A stretch of 64,000 nt of DNA from Pseudomonas gingeri. Lineage in GTDB: Bacteria; Pseudomonadota; Gammaproteobacteria; Pseudomonadales; Pseudomonadaceae. Numbering within the stretch: position 1 is the first letter of the stretch; each line of letters opens with the position of its first letter. Made by a program: the position numbers and the translations under genes. The stretch lies in contig NZ_JACAOR010000011.1 of assembly GCF_013386115.1 (NCBI RefSeq), positions 248,001 to 312,000 on the forward strand. Reading direction: 5' to 3'. This document shows positions 17,209 to 25,733 of this stretch, piece by piece. The notes under the pieces are model-generated. The model had not been told where the DNA came from. It worked only from the letters and a program-made list of their open reading frames with translations, and did no database searches.

Positions 17209-17253
17209 AAAACCAGTTGTACCCTAGAGGGAGTGGTTTTATATTGCAACCAC
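17209..17253. promoter_or_regulatory. Candidate HxlR operator (two overlapping inverted repeats)
   Basis: In the MFS/HxlR divergent gap, AAAACCA (17209-17215) pairs with TGGTTTT (17234-17240), and GTGGTT (17233-17238) pairs with AACCAC (17248-17253) across 9 bp. The shared central arm gives two alternative dyads, a common layout for winged-helix dimer sites regulating a divergent pair. Confidence 0.45.
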
Positions 17254-17276
17254 ATTTTTCCGCAGGAGCCCGAGCC

Positions 17277-17720
17277 ATGGTCAAGCGTTCCAGCCTGGAA
17301 GCCGCCGAATGCCCGGTAGCCCGTTCACTGGATGCCATAGGCGACGGTTGGTCGCTGCTGATCATCCGCGACGCCTTCGACGGCATCCGGCGTTTTGGCG
17401 AGTTTCAGCGCAACCTCGGTCTGGCCAAGAACATCCTTGCCGCCCGTTTGAAAAACCTGGTGGGGCACGGCGTGTTGACGGTCGTTCCGGCCTCGGATGG
17501 CAGTGCCTACCAGGAATATGTGCTGACGGAAAAGGGCAGGGGGTTGTTCAATCTGATCATCGGCTTGCGCCAGTGGGGCGAGACCTATTTCTACGGCCCA
17601 CAGGAACAGCATTCGCGGATGGTCGACCGCGAACAGGGCTTGCCCCTCAGGCCGCTGGAGCTGCGGGCTGCAGACGGGCGACTGCTGGGGCCGGAGGACT
17701 GTCGACGGATTCCGGTCTGA
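17277..17720 (+). CDS. HxlR-family transcriptional regulator
   Basis: A 147-residue winged-helix regulator. The family signature 'CPVARSLDAIGDGWSLLIIRDA' in outline (residues ~12-33) includes the conserved Cys near the N-terminus; the recognition region is 'RFGEFQRNLGLAKNILAARLKNL' in outline. The frame is open to 17217, but ATG 17277 has an AGGAG box 8 bp upstream and puts the HxlR domain at its normal position. It is divergent from the MFS exporter and probably regulates it through the inverted repeats in the gap. The conserved N-terminal Cys raises the possibility of redox or electrophile sensing. Confidence 0.9.
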   Translation: MVKRSSLEAAECPVARSLDAIGDGWSLLIIRDAFDGIRRFGEFQRNLGLAKNILAARLKNLVGHGVLTVVPASDGSAYQEYVLTEKGRGLFNLIIGLRQWGETYFYGPQEQHSRMVDREQGLPLRPLELRAADGRLLGPEDCRRIPV

Positions 17721-17760
17721 GCGTTTTGCGTCACAAAAGCGGACGCAGCGTGTCCAGTGA

Positions 17761-17790
17761 GGCATTCCCCCGCAGGGCGTGGGAACGATC
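17761..17790. repeat. REP-like palindrome
   Basis: GGCATTCCCCCGCAGGGCGT followed by GGGAACGATC is a single copy of the second Pseudomonas REP family (hairpin 'CGTTCCCACGC...GTGGGAATGCC'). It lies between the convergent HxlR and GntR genes. A degenerate relative is at 12731-12768. Confidence 0.65.
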
Positions 17791-17796
17791 GGCGTG

Positions 17797-18513
17797 TTAT
17801 TCCCGGGAGAACCGTTCCCGACTGTTGCTCAGGTGGGTCCACATCGCCGCCCGTGCCGCATCGGCATCCTGGCGCTGGATCGCATTCAGAATCGCTTCAT
17901 GCTCCTGATTGGCCAACTGCCCCAGTTGCGCAAGGTCGGCGTCGCCGCGCTCGGCCCCCTGCACCTGGGTCCGCGGGATCATCGACTGCCCCAGGTGCAA
18001 CAGGATCTCGGCGAAATACGGATTGCCGGTGGCCTCGGCGATCAACAGGTGGAAGCGTTGGTCGGCGGCCACGCAACTGTCGTTGTTGGCCAGCAGGCTC
18101 TGGTATTCGTCGAGGGCTTCGCGCATCTGCCGCAGGTGTTCGGCGCTGCGCCGCCGTGCCGCCAGGGCGACGGCCTGGGTCTCCAGGCCCAGGCGCAGTT
18201 CGAGGATGTCGCGCACGCTCAGCGCGGTGTCGGCGCTCAGGCGCAGGCCATGGGCTTCCTCGCGTTCCAGCACGAAACTGCCGACCCCGTGATGGGTTTC
18301 CACCCAGCCCGAGGCCTGCAGCTTGGAGATCGCCTCGCGGACCACCGTGCGGCTGACCTTGTGTTCACGCACGATGGTGCTTTCCGAGGGCAGCTTTTCC
18401 CCCGGTTTCAACTGGCCCAGGCGGATCTGTTGGGTCAGGTGATTGACCAGGTCGGTAGCCAGGTTGGGCGTGCGCTTGCGGCGTGGTGCAGGGAGGTCGG
18501 TATCAAGGCTCAT
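17797..18513 (-). CDS. GntR-family (FadR subfamily) regulator of glucarate use
   Basis: A 238-residue regulator. The N-terminal GntR winged HTH covers about residues 18-80 ('GQLKPGEKLPSESTIVREH', 'SRTVVREAISKLQASGWVE'), followed by an FCD effector domain (residues ~95-225) with the metal-binding type residues in 'DQRFHLLIAEATGNPYF' and 'EHEAILNAIQRQDADAARAAM' in outline. It is divergent from the glucarate permease/dehydratase genes and is the obvious candidate repressor or activator for them; sugar acids are common ligands of FCD domains. Two FadR-like sites lie just upstream of its own start. Confidence 0.88.
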   Translation of the reverse strand: MSLDTDLPAPRRKRTPNLATDLVNHLTQQIRLGQLKPGEKLPSESTIVREHKVSRTVVREAISKLQASGWVETHHGVGSFVLEREEAHGLRLSADTALSVRDILELRLGLETQAVALAARRRSAEHLRQMREALDEYQSLLANNDSCVAADQRFHLLIAEATGNPYFAEILLHLGQSMIPRTQVQGAERGDADLAQLGQLANQEHEAILNAIQRQDADAARAAMWTHLSNSRERFSRE

Positions 18514-18550
18514 GGTCGTGTCGCGCAGGAGTGAAGCATGAGCTTAACAC

Positions 18551-18594
18551 TCGTCAGACAAGCTGTGCACAGGGCTGTTAAACATGTATGACAA
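18551..18594. promoter_or_regulatory. Candidate GntR/FadR-type operators in the gudP divergent region
   Basis: TCGTCAGACAA (18551-18561) fits the FadR-subfamily pattern TNGTNNNACNA exactly, and ATGTATGACAA (18584-18594) fits it except at the first base. The two are 33 bp apart, three helical turns, in the 349-bp gap between the regulator and the permease. The rest of that gap (to 18862) is AT-rich with no gene; it should hold the divergent promoters. Confidence 0.45.
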
Positions 18595-18862
18595 GCTTGG
18601 TTTTTGCAGCCGTTCCCTGGTGATTTTCTGATGATTTTCAAACGATGATAAGCTGTATGATGCGATGATCTGTTCGGTTTATCTGATAAATTTATAATAA
18701 AAACAATAGGTTGATTATTGTTCTGTCATTGCTTTGAAAAATCGCCAAGCACCAGGCAATCCGAAGGGACTTGTTAGCAGATTTTTCTACTCGTATGATG
18801 ACTGTCGACTGGTTCGGCTGAGCCAGCACCCCGCACACAAAAATAACCCGTGGGAGACCGTC

Positions 18863-20218
18863 GTGAACAACACCCTCGATCCGTCCGGAATACCGGAGCG
18901 TGATTCACTGCTGGCCGTCGCCGTGGCGAAGGTCAAGCGCCATGTACTGCCGCTGTTCGTCATCATGTTTATCGTCAACTACATCGACCGGGTGAATATC
19001 GGCTTCGTGCGCACGCACCTGGAGCATGACCTGGGCATCGGCGCCGCGGCCTACGGCTTTGGCGCCGGACTGTTCTTCATCGGTTATGCCTTGTTCGAAG
19101 TGCCTTCCAACATGTTCCTGCAGAAGGTCGGGGCGCGGCTCTGGCTGACCCGCATCATGTTCACCTGGGGCCTGGTCGCCACGGCGATGGCCTTTGTCCA
19201 GAACGAAACCCACTTCTATATCCTGCGTTTCCTGCTCGGTGTGGCCGAGGCCGGGTTCTTTCCCGGAGTGATCTACTACTTCACCCGCTGGTTGCCCGGT
19301 GTGGAGCGGGGCAAGGCGATTGCCATCTTCCTCAGCGGTTCGGCCGTGGCGTCACTGATCTCCGGCCCGTTGTCGGGGGCCTTGCTACAGATCGAGGGTT
19401 TCGGCTGGCACGGCTGGCAATGGATGTTCATCATCGAAGGCCTGGCCTCGGTGGTGCTCTGCGGTTTCACCTGGTTCTGGCTCGACTCCACGCCCCGCGA
19501 CGCCAAGTGGCTGAGCGCCGCCGAGCAGGACGTGCTGGTGCAGGTGATCGAGGATGAACAGCGTGCCCGCGAGGCGGCGATGCCGGTCAAGCCGTCGATC
19601 TGGACCCTGCTCAAGGACCGCCAGATCGTGCTGTTCTGCCTGTTGTATTTCTGCATTCAACTGACCATCTATGCCGCGACCTTCTGGCTACCCAGCATCA
19701 TCAAGAAAATGGGCGATCTGAGCGACCTGCAGGTGGGCTTCTTCAACTCCATTCCCTGGCTGATCTCGATCATTGCCATGTACGCCTTCGCGGCGGCCTC
19801 GGGCAAGTGGAAGCACCAGCAGGCCTGGGTCGCCACGGCGCTGCTGGCGGCGGCGGCGGGGATGTTCATGTCCACCACCGGCGGTCCGGTGTTCGCCTTT
19901 GTCGCCGTGTGTTTCGCCGCCATCGGCTTCAAGTCCGCCTCGTCGCTGTTCTGGCCGATTCCCCAGGCCTACCTGGATGCGCGGATCGCAGCCGGGGTCA
20001 TTGCCCTGATCAACTCCACCGGCAACCTTGGCGGATTTGTCGCGCCGGCCACCTTCGGCTTGCTGGAGGAGCGCACCGGTTCGATCCAGGGCGGCCTCTA
20101 CGGCCTGGCCGCGACCTCGGTGCTGGCGGCGATCCTGGTGTTCTATGCCCGCACCCGGCCCAAGACTTCCCACGCGCTGCCGGGGATCGTCAGCCCGGCC
20201 CTGAACAAACCCCATTGA
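18863..20218 (+). CDS. gudP: MFS transporter, D-glucarate/galactarate permease type
   Basis: A 451-residue permease of the anion:cation symporter (ACS) branch of the MFS, with twelve predicted helices. Family signs are '[12 protein letters not shown]' in helix 1 and '[22 protein letters not shown]' in outline after helix 2. The open frame reaches 18734, but GTG 18863 follows a GGGAG box 6 bp upstream and yields the family's normal length and N-terminus, so I chose it. It is followed 28 bp later by glucarate dehydratase, so uptake of D-glucarate (or a close aldarate) is the likely role. The call rests strongly on this neighbour; other aldarates are possible. Confidence 0.83.
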   Translation: MNNTLDPSGIPERDSLLAVAVAKVKRHVLPLFVIMFIVNYIDRVNIGFVRTHLEHDLGIGAAAYGFGAGLFFIGYALFEVPSNMFLQKVGARLWLTRIMFTWGLVATAMAFVQNETHFYILRFLLGVAEAGFFPGVIYYFTRWLPGVERGKAIAIFLSGSAVASLISGPLSGALLQIEGFGWHGWQWMFIIEGLASVVLCGFTWFWLDSTPRDAKWLSAAEQDVLVQVIEDEQRAREAAMPVKPSIWTLLKDRQIVLFCLLYFCIQLTIYAATFWLPSIIKKMGDLSDLQVGFFNSIPWLISIIAMYAFAAASGKWKHQQAWVATALLAAAAGMFMSTTGGPVFAFVAVCFAAIGFKSASSLFWPIPQAYLDARIAAGVIALINSTGNLGGFVAPATFGLLEERTGSIQGGLYGLAATSVLAAILVFYARTRPKTSHALPGIVSPALNKPH

Positions 20219-20246
20219 ACGACGCTTTTGCCGACAGGTACGAACC

Positions 20247-21599
20247 ATGACTACACAGCCCCTCAATGCCGCCGGCCAGACGCCGGTGATCAGCGGTTTC
20301 CAGGTTATCCCGGTGGCCGGCCACGACAGCATGTTGCTGAACCTCAGCGGTGCCCACGGCCCGTTCTTTACCCGTAATATCGTGATCATTACCGATAGCA
20401 GCGGGCGCACGGGCGTCGGCGAAGTCCCCGGCGGCGAGCGGATTCGCGCCACCCTGGAGGATGCCCGCTCGCTGCTGCTGGGCCAGTCCATCGGCAATTA
20501 CCAGAAGCTGCTCAACCAGGTCCGCCAGACTTTCGCCGAACGGGATTCGGGCGGGCGCGGGCAACAGACCTTCGACCTGCGTATCACCATTCATGCGGTG
20601 ACGGCGCTGGAGGCGGCGTTGCTCGATCTGCTCGGCCAGTTCCTCGGCGTGCCGGTGGCGGCGTTGCTCGGCGAGGGCCAGCAGCGGGAGGCGGTCAAGG
20701 TTCTCGGTTACCTGTTCTATATCGGCGACCGGGCCCGGACCGACCTGGCCTATCGCAATGAAGCCGAGGCCGACGACGCCTGGTTGCGCCTGCGGCATGA
20801 GCAGGCGATGACCCCCGAAGCCATTGTCCGTCTGGCCGAGGCTGCCCAGACACGTTACGGTTTCAATGATTTCAAGCTCAAGGGCGGCGTGCTCGACGGT
20901 GCCCGGGAGATGGAGGCGGTGACGGCCCTGGCCGAACGTTTCCCCCAGGCGCGGATCACCCTCGACCCCAACGGTGCCTGGTCGCTCAAGGAAGCGATTG
21001 CCCTGTGCCGCGACAAGCATGATGTGCTGTCCTACGCCGAGGATCCCTGCGGTGCGGAACACGGTTACTCGGGGCGCGAGGTGATGGCCGAGTTCCGCCG
21101 CGCCACGGGGCTGCCGACGGCGACCAACATGATCGCCACCGATTGGCGGGAAATGGGCCATGCGATCCAGTTGCACGCGGTCGATATCCCCCTGGCCGAT
21201 CCGCATTTCTGGACGATGCAGGGCTCGGTCCGGGTTGCCCAGATGTGCCATGAATGGGGCCTTACCTGGGGTTCGCACTCCAACAACCACTTCGACATTT
21301 CCCTGGCGATGTTTACCCATGTCGCGGCCGCGGCGCCGGGTGAGATCACCGCCATCGACACCCACTGGATCTGGCAGGACGGCCAGGGCCTGACCCGCGA
21401 GCCGTTGCAGATCGTCGACGGCTTTATCCAGGTCCCGCAAAAGCCGGGCCTGGGCATCGAGCTGGATCTGGACGCGGTAGCCAGGGCCCATGAGTGCTAC
21501 CGGAACATGGGCCTTGGCGCCCGGGATGACAGCGTGGCGATGCAGTTCCTGATCCCGGGCTGGTCGTTCGACAACAAGCGTCCGTGCCTGGTGCGCTAG
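20247..21599 (+). CDS. gudD: Glucarate dehydratase
   Basis: A 450-residue enolase-superfamily enzyme that dehydrates D-glucarate (and L-idarate) to 5-keto-4-deoxy-D-glucarate. Visible signatures are the base Lys motif '[11 protein letters not shown]' (~residue 211), metal ligands in '[10 protein letters not shown]' and 'YAEDPCGAE', and the second base region '[18 protein letters not shown]' (His ~residue 350). The length is normal for GudD (about 446-450). It is in one operon with the ACS permease and divergent from the GntR regulator. The downstream aldolase/dehydratase genes of the pathway are not in the window. Its stop overlaps the convergent neighbour's stop by 3 bp. Confidence 0.95.
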   Translation: MTTQPLNAAGQTPVISGFQVIPVAGHDSMLLNLSGAHGPFFTRNIVIITDSSGRTGVGEVPGGERIRATLEDARSLLLGQSIGNYQKLLNQVRQTFAERDSGGRGQQTFDLRITIHAVTALEAALLDLLGQFLGVPVAALLGEGQQREAVKVLGYLFYIGDRARTDLAYRNEAEADDAWLRLRHEQAMTPEAIVRLAEAAQTRYGFNDFKLKGGVLDGAREMEAVTALAERFPQARITLDPNGAWSLKEAIALCRDKHDVLSYAEDPCGAEHGYSGREVMAEFRRATGLPTATNMIATDWREMGHAIQLHAVDIPLADPHFWTMQGSVRVAQMCHEWGLTWGSHSNNHFDISLAMFTHVAAAAPGEITAIDTHWIWQDGQGLTREPLQIVDGFIQVPQKPGLGIELDLDAVARAHECYRNMGLGARDDSVAMQFLIPGWSFDNKRPCLVR

Positions 21600-22249
21600 T
21601 CGGGGGTGAAGAGCGTCACGGCGACGATCTGTTCGCCCTCGACGCGAAACTGCAACACGCCACGGGGGGCCGGCTGACCTGCCTGGTAGCATTCCACCAG
21701 CACCCGGTCCGCCGCCGTGGCGGTGGCCTGGAGTTGATGGGGTTTACGCAACAGATCCCGTGCTGCCGGTGGGAGCGGGAAAGGGCTGTGGTCATGGTTT
21801 TCCCGCACCGTGTCACAGAACGCCAGCACCACGGCCCTTGGCGGCCTGGCCGGTGGCGAAACCATTCCGGCGTCGGCAAACAGATGGTTGAGCTGGTCGG
21901 CGGTGGCTACCGCGCGTGGGAAGCCGGTGAAGGCAGAGGCCTGCAACAGCAGTTCGGTGTATTCGCCGGGAGCCAGGCCCGAAGCCAGGCCGGTCTTGAA
22001 ATGCACGCTGAGCGGTGGCCCGACCATGCCGGCGGCAACGATGGCGGCGAAGGTCGCGGCTTCGCGCAACCGCGGATCGAGACCGGGGCGCTCGTGCAGA
22101 TGGCCGTAGACGACGCCGACCGCCAATTCGCCCAATGCCGGCGCGGTATGAAACAGCGCATCCAGGCGTGCGCCGCCATCAGGTACCAGCTCGATAAACT
22201 GCTTGCGGCCTTCACGGTACAGCTCTGCCACGGGGTCCTTGCTGTTCAT
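21596..22249 (-). CDS. Carboxymuconolactone decarboxylase-family / NTF2-like fusion protein
   Basis: A 217-residue protein. The N-terminal ~115 residues resemble the alkylhydroperoxidase/carboxymuconolactone decarboxylase (AhpD/CMD) fold ('[31 protein letters not shown]' in outline, '[29 protein letters not shown]'), but lack the CxxC of AhpD. Residues ~135-217 look like part of a SnoaL/NTF2-like domain ('[20 protein letters not shown]'). It is convergent with gudD and the two stop codons overlap. No substrate can be assigned. It may be a small lactonase/isomerase-type enzyme or a scaffold. Confidence 0.65.
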   Translation of the reverse strand: MNSKDPVAELYREGRKQFIELVPDGGARLDALFHTAPALGELAVGVVYGHLHERPGLDPRLREAATFAAIVAAGMVGPPLSVHFKTGLASGLAPGEYTELLLQASAFTGFPRAVATADQLNHLFADAGMVSPPARPPRAVVLAFCDTVRENHDHSPFPLPPAARDLLRKPHQLQATATAADRVLVECYQAGQPAPRGVLQFRVEGEQIVAVTLFTPD

Positions 22250-22414
22250 GGTATGTCCTCTGCGAAAGATAGGGGTTCGCGCGTCGACGACAGCAGGACA
22301 TCGACAGACAGGAGCCTAGCCAATCCGCGGGAAAATGCCTGCGCGGGAATATTTTTTCCGCGACCGATCAAGGCTAGAGTGGTGGGCTCCAGTGAACGCT
22401 TGCAGAGAGGGCGT

Positions 22415-23407
22415 ATGCCGACGTTTTACGACGCACGCGGGAATATCTATGCCGTGGCGAGCCCCGATGAAGTGCGTGGCCTGGGCTTCGAGGTGCCGCT
22501 GGACGCGGCGCAGGCGGCCTCGCAGCGGCTGACCTGGACCGCGGGGGCGGTGGAGGCGTTGTGCGGCTGGGGCGACCAGGCACCCGGGCGAGGTGGCAAG
22601 CACCATCGTTCCGATGGACTGCTGGTGGGGCCGTTCCAGTCCGCAGCCCCCTTCGATCTGCTGATCATCAATACCGACGGCACCCTGGCCGAACGCAGCG
22701 GCAACGGCTTGACGATTTTCGCCCAGGCGCTGGCCGAGCAAGGCCTGCTGCTGGCGCAAGGAAGCTGTCGGTTGCGGGTCCATCACGATCAGCCGGGCGG
22801 CGGCTCTCCCGTGGTCACGGTGGTCGAGCCGGCACAGGTCGAAGGTATCCAGGGTTTCTGGCTGGCGTTGGGGAAGCCGGCGTTCGGTCCTGCTGCCGTC
22901 GCGGCCGCCGGTATGGGGGATGCCGGGTCGAATGGCCGCCACCTGAGCCATATCCCGGGTCTGGCGAGGCTGAACAGCGCCTGGCAGCGCAGCCAGTTCG
23001 TGCGGATCGGCAATCCCCATTGCGTGACCCTGGTCGACGAGGCATCGGCGTTGCCGAGCAATGCGCAGATGCTCGAACCGGCCCTGGAAACCGGCTTGAC
23101 CGCGATTGCCTTTGCGCCGCCCGTGGGGACTGGCGTGCCGTGTCCGGCCGGTGTCAATTTGCAGTGGGCGACGCTCGCGGGCCCCGGGCACCTGCAAGCG
23201 CGGGTGTTCGAGCGCGGCGAAGGGCCGACCGCGTCCTCGGGCACCAGCGCCAGTGCCGTGGCCTGTGCGGCCTGGCGAGCCGGCTGGGTCGCGGCGGGCG
23301 AGGTCCGGGTCAGCATGCCCGGCGGCACCGCGCCGATTCGCCTGGTGGCGCAGGCGGGCGAGCTGCAGAGCGTCCATCTGTTCGGCGCTGCCCGGCGCCA
23401 GGGCTGA
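22415..23407 (+). CDS. Diaminopimelate-epimerase-fold protein with both catalytic Cys replaced by Ser
   Basis: A 330-residue protein of the DapF/PhzF/proline-racemase fold. The frame is open back to 21584, but ATG 22415 has a GAGAGG box and begins the domain, so I chose it. DapF landmarks align well: 'ERSGNGLTIF' (residues 93-102) for the first active-site loop, 'IGNPHCVTLVDE' (198-209), and 'ERGEGPTASSGTSA' (266-279) for the second. In DapF the two loops carry the catalytic Cys pair ('CGNG' and 'ACGxGA'); here they are Ser95 and Ser275. Racemisation by a Cys thiolate pair is therefore unlikely; a PhzF-like isomerase or a binding role is possible. The real dapF should be elsewhere in the genome. 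Confidence 0.8.
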   Translation: MPTFYDARGNIYAVASPDEVRGLGFEVPLDAAQAASQRLTWTAGAVEALCGWGDQAPGRGGKHHRSDGLLVGPFQSAAPFDLLIINTDGTLAERSGNGLTIFAQALAEQGLLLAQGSCRLRVHHDQPGGGSPVVTVVEPAQVEGIQGFWLALGKPAFGPAAVAAAGMGDAGSNGRHLSHIPGLARLNSAWQRSQFVRIGNPHCVTLVDEASALPSNAQMLEPALETGLTAIAFAPPVGTGVPCPAGVNLQWATLAGPGHLQARVFERGEGPTASSGTSASAVACAAWRAGWVAAGEVRVSMPGGTAPIRLVAQAGELQSVHLFGAARRQG

Positions 23408-23603
23408 CGACCGGCACGGGCGCGGTTCGACTCCGACACCGGGATCGGACTCGCCCGTCCCGCGGCGGTGCGGTTGTGCTCTTGTCCGCAGCGGGCGGTT
23501 TTGGCTTGAATGAGTCGATGGGGTGAAGGCCGATGACGGCCTCGCCCGGATCGGGCCGTGGAGACGGGCCCGGGTTTTCGATTCATTCAAAGGGAATTCG
23601 TTG

Positions 23604-24194
23604 ATGAGAGCTGTCAGAGGTTTATTCAGTACATGGCTGTGTGCCGGCCTGGTGTTCACGGCCTGTTCCAGTAGCGCGCAGCCGGGGCCCGGGCTGGACT
23701 CCAGCGACAGGATCGCGGCATCTTCCACCGCCACCGACGGCATCGAGTCCACGCCGGCGGAACTGCTGGTGGGCAGTCGCACCGATTATTTTTCCTGCTC
23801 GGTGGGACGCTTTCGCGGGGAGCTGGAGGCCAGGGTGGTGTTCGCCTCCGCCGGCAACACGGCCTATTTCGATGTCAGTGCGGTGCGCTACCGGATCGTC
23901 CGCAGCGACGGCCAGGGCGGCGGCAACAAGGCCAATATCAATTTTCACCTGGATACGCTGAACCGGCAGGGCGTGGTCAGGGGCAGCGACGCCTATCACT
24001 CGCCGGACTCATTGAAGCAGGATGGCAGTTGGCACATGCTCGATATCAATCGCATCGTGCGCACGGATTATCAGGGGGCGGTGACGTTTGAGTTCGTCTT
24101 CGACCGCTCCAAGGCCGCCGACACCCGCTGCGCGGCCCACAAGACCTACCAGTGGGCGGGGCCCTCGGCCGGTCTTTCCACCGCGTCCGAGTGA
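23604..24194 (+). CDS. Putative lipoprotein, hypothetical
   Basis: A 196-residue protein with a lipoprotein signal: hydrophobic residues 7-19 followed by the lipobox-like 'VFTAC' with Cys20. ATG 23604 follows an AGGGAATTCG stretch; a longer open frame to 23523 would bury the signal peptide. The mature part has Cys in 'TDYFSCSVGRFRG' and 'DTRCAAHKTYQW', which could form a disulfide, and a mostly beta pattern ('ARVVFASAGNTAYFDVSAVRYRIV'). I do not recognise the family. It stands alone between two unrelated genes and is convergent with the next one. Confidence 0.68.
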   Translation: MRAVRGLFSTWLCAGLVFTACSSSAQPGPGLDSSDRIAASSTATDGIESTPAELLVGSRTDYFSCSVGRFRGELEARVVFASAGNTAYFDVSAVRYRIVRSDGQGGGNKANINFHLDTLNRQGVVRGSDAYHSPDSLKQDGSWHMLDINRIVRTDYQGAVTFEFVFDRSKAADTRCAAHKTYQWAGPSAGLSTASE

Positions 24195-24200
24195 GCCGGT

Positions 24201-25172
24201 TCAACCCGCGTCGAGTCCTGGCGCCTGGCGAATCAGGAAGTGATCCAGGTTCTCGATTTCACAACTGAAGACACTGAAGGTCTGCTCCGGGTTTTTCTTG
24301 CTCGGCACCTGTTTCAACTCCGGGGTGACGCCGTAGAAGAAGCAGTAGAGATCGTCGGCCTGGTCGATCACGCTTTTGATTTCGGCAAGAAACGCCGTGC
24401 GCTGGCGGTAGCTTTCGATCAGGCCCTTGCTCAGGTAGACATTCACCGAACAGCGCTTCTTGTCGGCCCAGACCGGTTTGTCGAAGACGATGCTGAAGCT
24501 GCTCCCGTAATCCTTGATTTCCTTGATCCGGCCCCAGTAGATCAGGCCCTTGCGGTCCTGGCAGTACTCGACTTTCTTGAAGAAGGCCTGGTAGTTCAGG
24601 CTCTGCTCGCCGATGGTCAGCGGCATGCGCTTGAGCAGTTCCCTGTTGGCGAAGTTGGAGACAAAGCACTCCACCGGATGGGCAAATACGCTGGTGCGGT
24701 TCGGCACCGCCTTGGGCGCGTTGTCGGCGCTGCTCTCGGCTGGCGGTAGTACGACATCGGGTGCCGCCGCCGGCAGGCGGGTGTCGTTGCCGGCGGGCGC
24801 CTTGCGCGTGTAGACGCGGCGGGTCAGCAGCAGTTCGACCGGGAAGTTCTGTTCGCCCTCGATCTCGTCCTGCGGATGGTCGGGATCGAGGACGCCGGGG
24901 GCGGTTTCCGGGCTCAGGTACGGACAGTCCGCCAGGTGCCGGGTGCTGGGCATGTTCCTGAAGTGCGGGGTACGCTTGAAACGCACATTCGTGGCATTGT
25001 AGGTGGTCAACTGGTTGGTGCTGTCGAAGGCCGTACGGCAGGCATCGTTCGGGCACTGGAAGCATTCCCTGGCCGAATCGAACGCCACGGTCTCGTCGAA
25101 GTTGAGGTCGCGGACATCGTAGATCGTCAGTTTCTCGTCCAGGCTGACGCAGTAGGCTTTGTCGAATTTCAT
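24201..25172 (-). CDS. Hypothetical protein with Cys-rich N-terminal motif
   Basis: A 323-residue cytosolic protein of unknown function. The N-terminal ~110 residues contain 'ECFQCPNDACRTAF' and 'HFRNMPSTRHLADCPYL', a C-x2-C-x4-C ... H-x-n-H-x3-C layout reminiscent of the zinc-binding N-terminal region of CoiA/DUF-type nuclease-associated proteins. A Pro/Ala-rich linker follows (~residues 135-165), then a C-terminal domain with 'GLIYWGRIKEIKDYGSSFSIVFDKP' in part. The start is uncertain: ATG 25172 leaves an 84-bp AT-rich gap to the divergent acetyltransferase; ATG 25226 would add 18 residues. I cannot assign a function. Confidence 0.6.
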   Translation of the reverse strand: MKFDKAYCVSLDEKLTIYDVRDLNFDETVAFDSARECFQCPNDACRTAFDSTNQLTTYNATNVRFKRTPHFRNMPSTRHLADCPYLSPETAPGVLDPDHPQDEIEGEQNFPVELLLTRRVYTRKAPAGNDTRLPAAAPDVVLPPAESSADNAPKAVPNRTSVFAHPVECFVSNFANRELLKRMPLTIGEQSLNYQAFFKKVEYCQDRKGLIYWGRIKEIKDYGSSFSIVFDKPVWADKKRCSVNVYLSKGLIESYRQRTAFLAEIKSVIDQADDLYCFFYGVTPELKQVPSKKNPEQTFSVFSCEIENLDHFLIRQAPGLDAG

Positions 25173-25255
25173 GCTCGGTCCATCGGCGGCGGAATAAGGC
25201 ATTAATATCAGGCAATCTTTTTCCATGCACCTGCCGATCAAGGAAAGTCCCCACT

Positions 25256-25714
25256 ATGCAATCGATCATGCGCCTGGCTGAAGCACGCGACCTGCCCCGG
25301 GTCGAGGCCATCGTGGATGCGGCCTACCGCATCTATATCCCGCGAATGGGGCGAGAACCCGGCCCCATGCTGGAGGACTATGCCGCCGTGCAGCAGGCCG
25401 GGCACCTGTTTGTGCTGGAGATGTCCGGGCAAGTGGCCGGGATCCTCGTGCTGATCCGCGAGCAGGGTGTCATGTTGCTCGATAACGTGGCGCTTGCTCC
25501 TGAATATCAGGGGCGCGGGCTGGGTCGGGTGTTGATGGCGTTCGCCGAACAGGCCGCGCTCGATGCGGGGTGTCCGGCGATTCGTCTGTATACCAACGAG
25601 GCCATGAGCGAGAACCTGGTGCTGTATGCGCGGCTGGGTTATGTCGAAACCCACCGCGCCGCGGACTCGGGTTTTCAGCGGGTCTACATGACGAAGAACC
25701 TGAAGCCGCTGTAG
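25256..25714 (+). CDS. GNAT-family N-acetyltransferase
   Basis: A 152-residue acetyltransferase. The GNAT core is clear: 'VMLLDNVALAPEYQGRGLGRVLMAFAEQ' in outline (residues ~76-105) contains the acetyl-CoA pyrophosphate loop 'QGRGLG', followed by 'IRLYTNEAMSENLVLYARLGY' (~115-135), the motif-B region. A start at 25268 is also possible. It is divergent from the Cys-rich hypothetical and convergent with codA. The acceptor substrate is not evident. Confidence 0.88.
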   Translation: MQSIMRLAEARDLPRVEAIVDAAYRIYIPRMGREPGPMLEDYAAVQQAGHLFVLEMSGQVAGILVLIREQGVMLLDNVALAPEYQGRGLGRVLMAFAEQAALDAGCPAIRLYTNEAMSENLVLYARLGYVETHRAADSGFQRVYMTKNLKPL

Positions 25715-25733
25715 CGATCCGCTGCTGTGTGGA

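Noticed and set aside
23408-23603. Possible small gene or REP in the gap after the DapF-like gene
   Set aside because: No frame with a ribosome site and no REP core; only short imperfect palindromes were seen.
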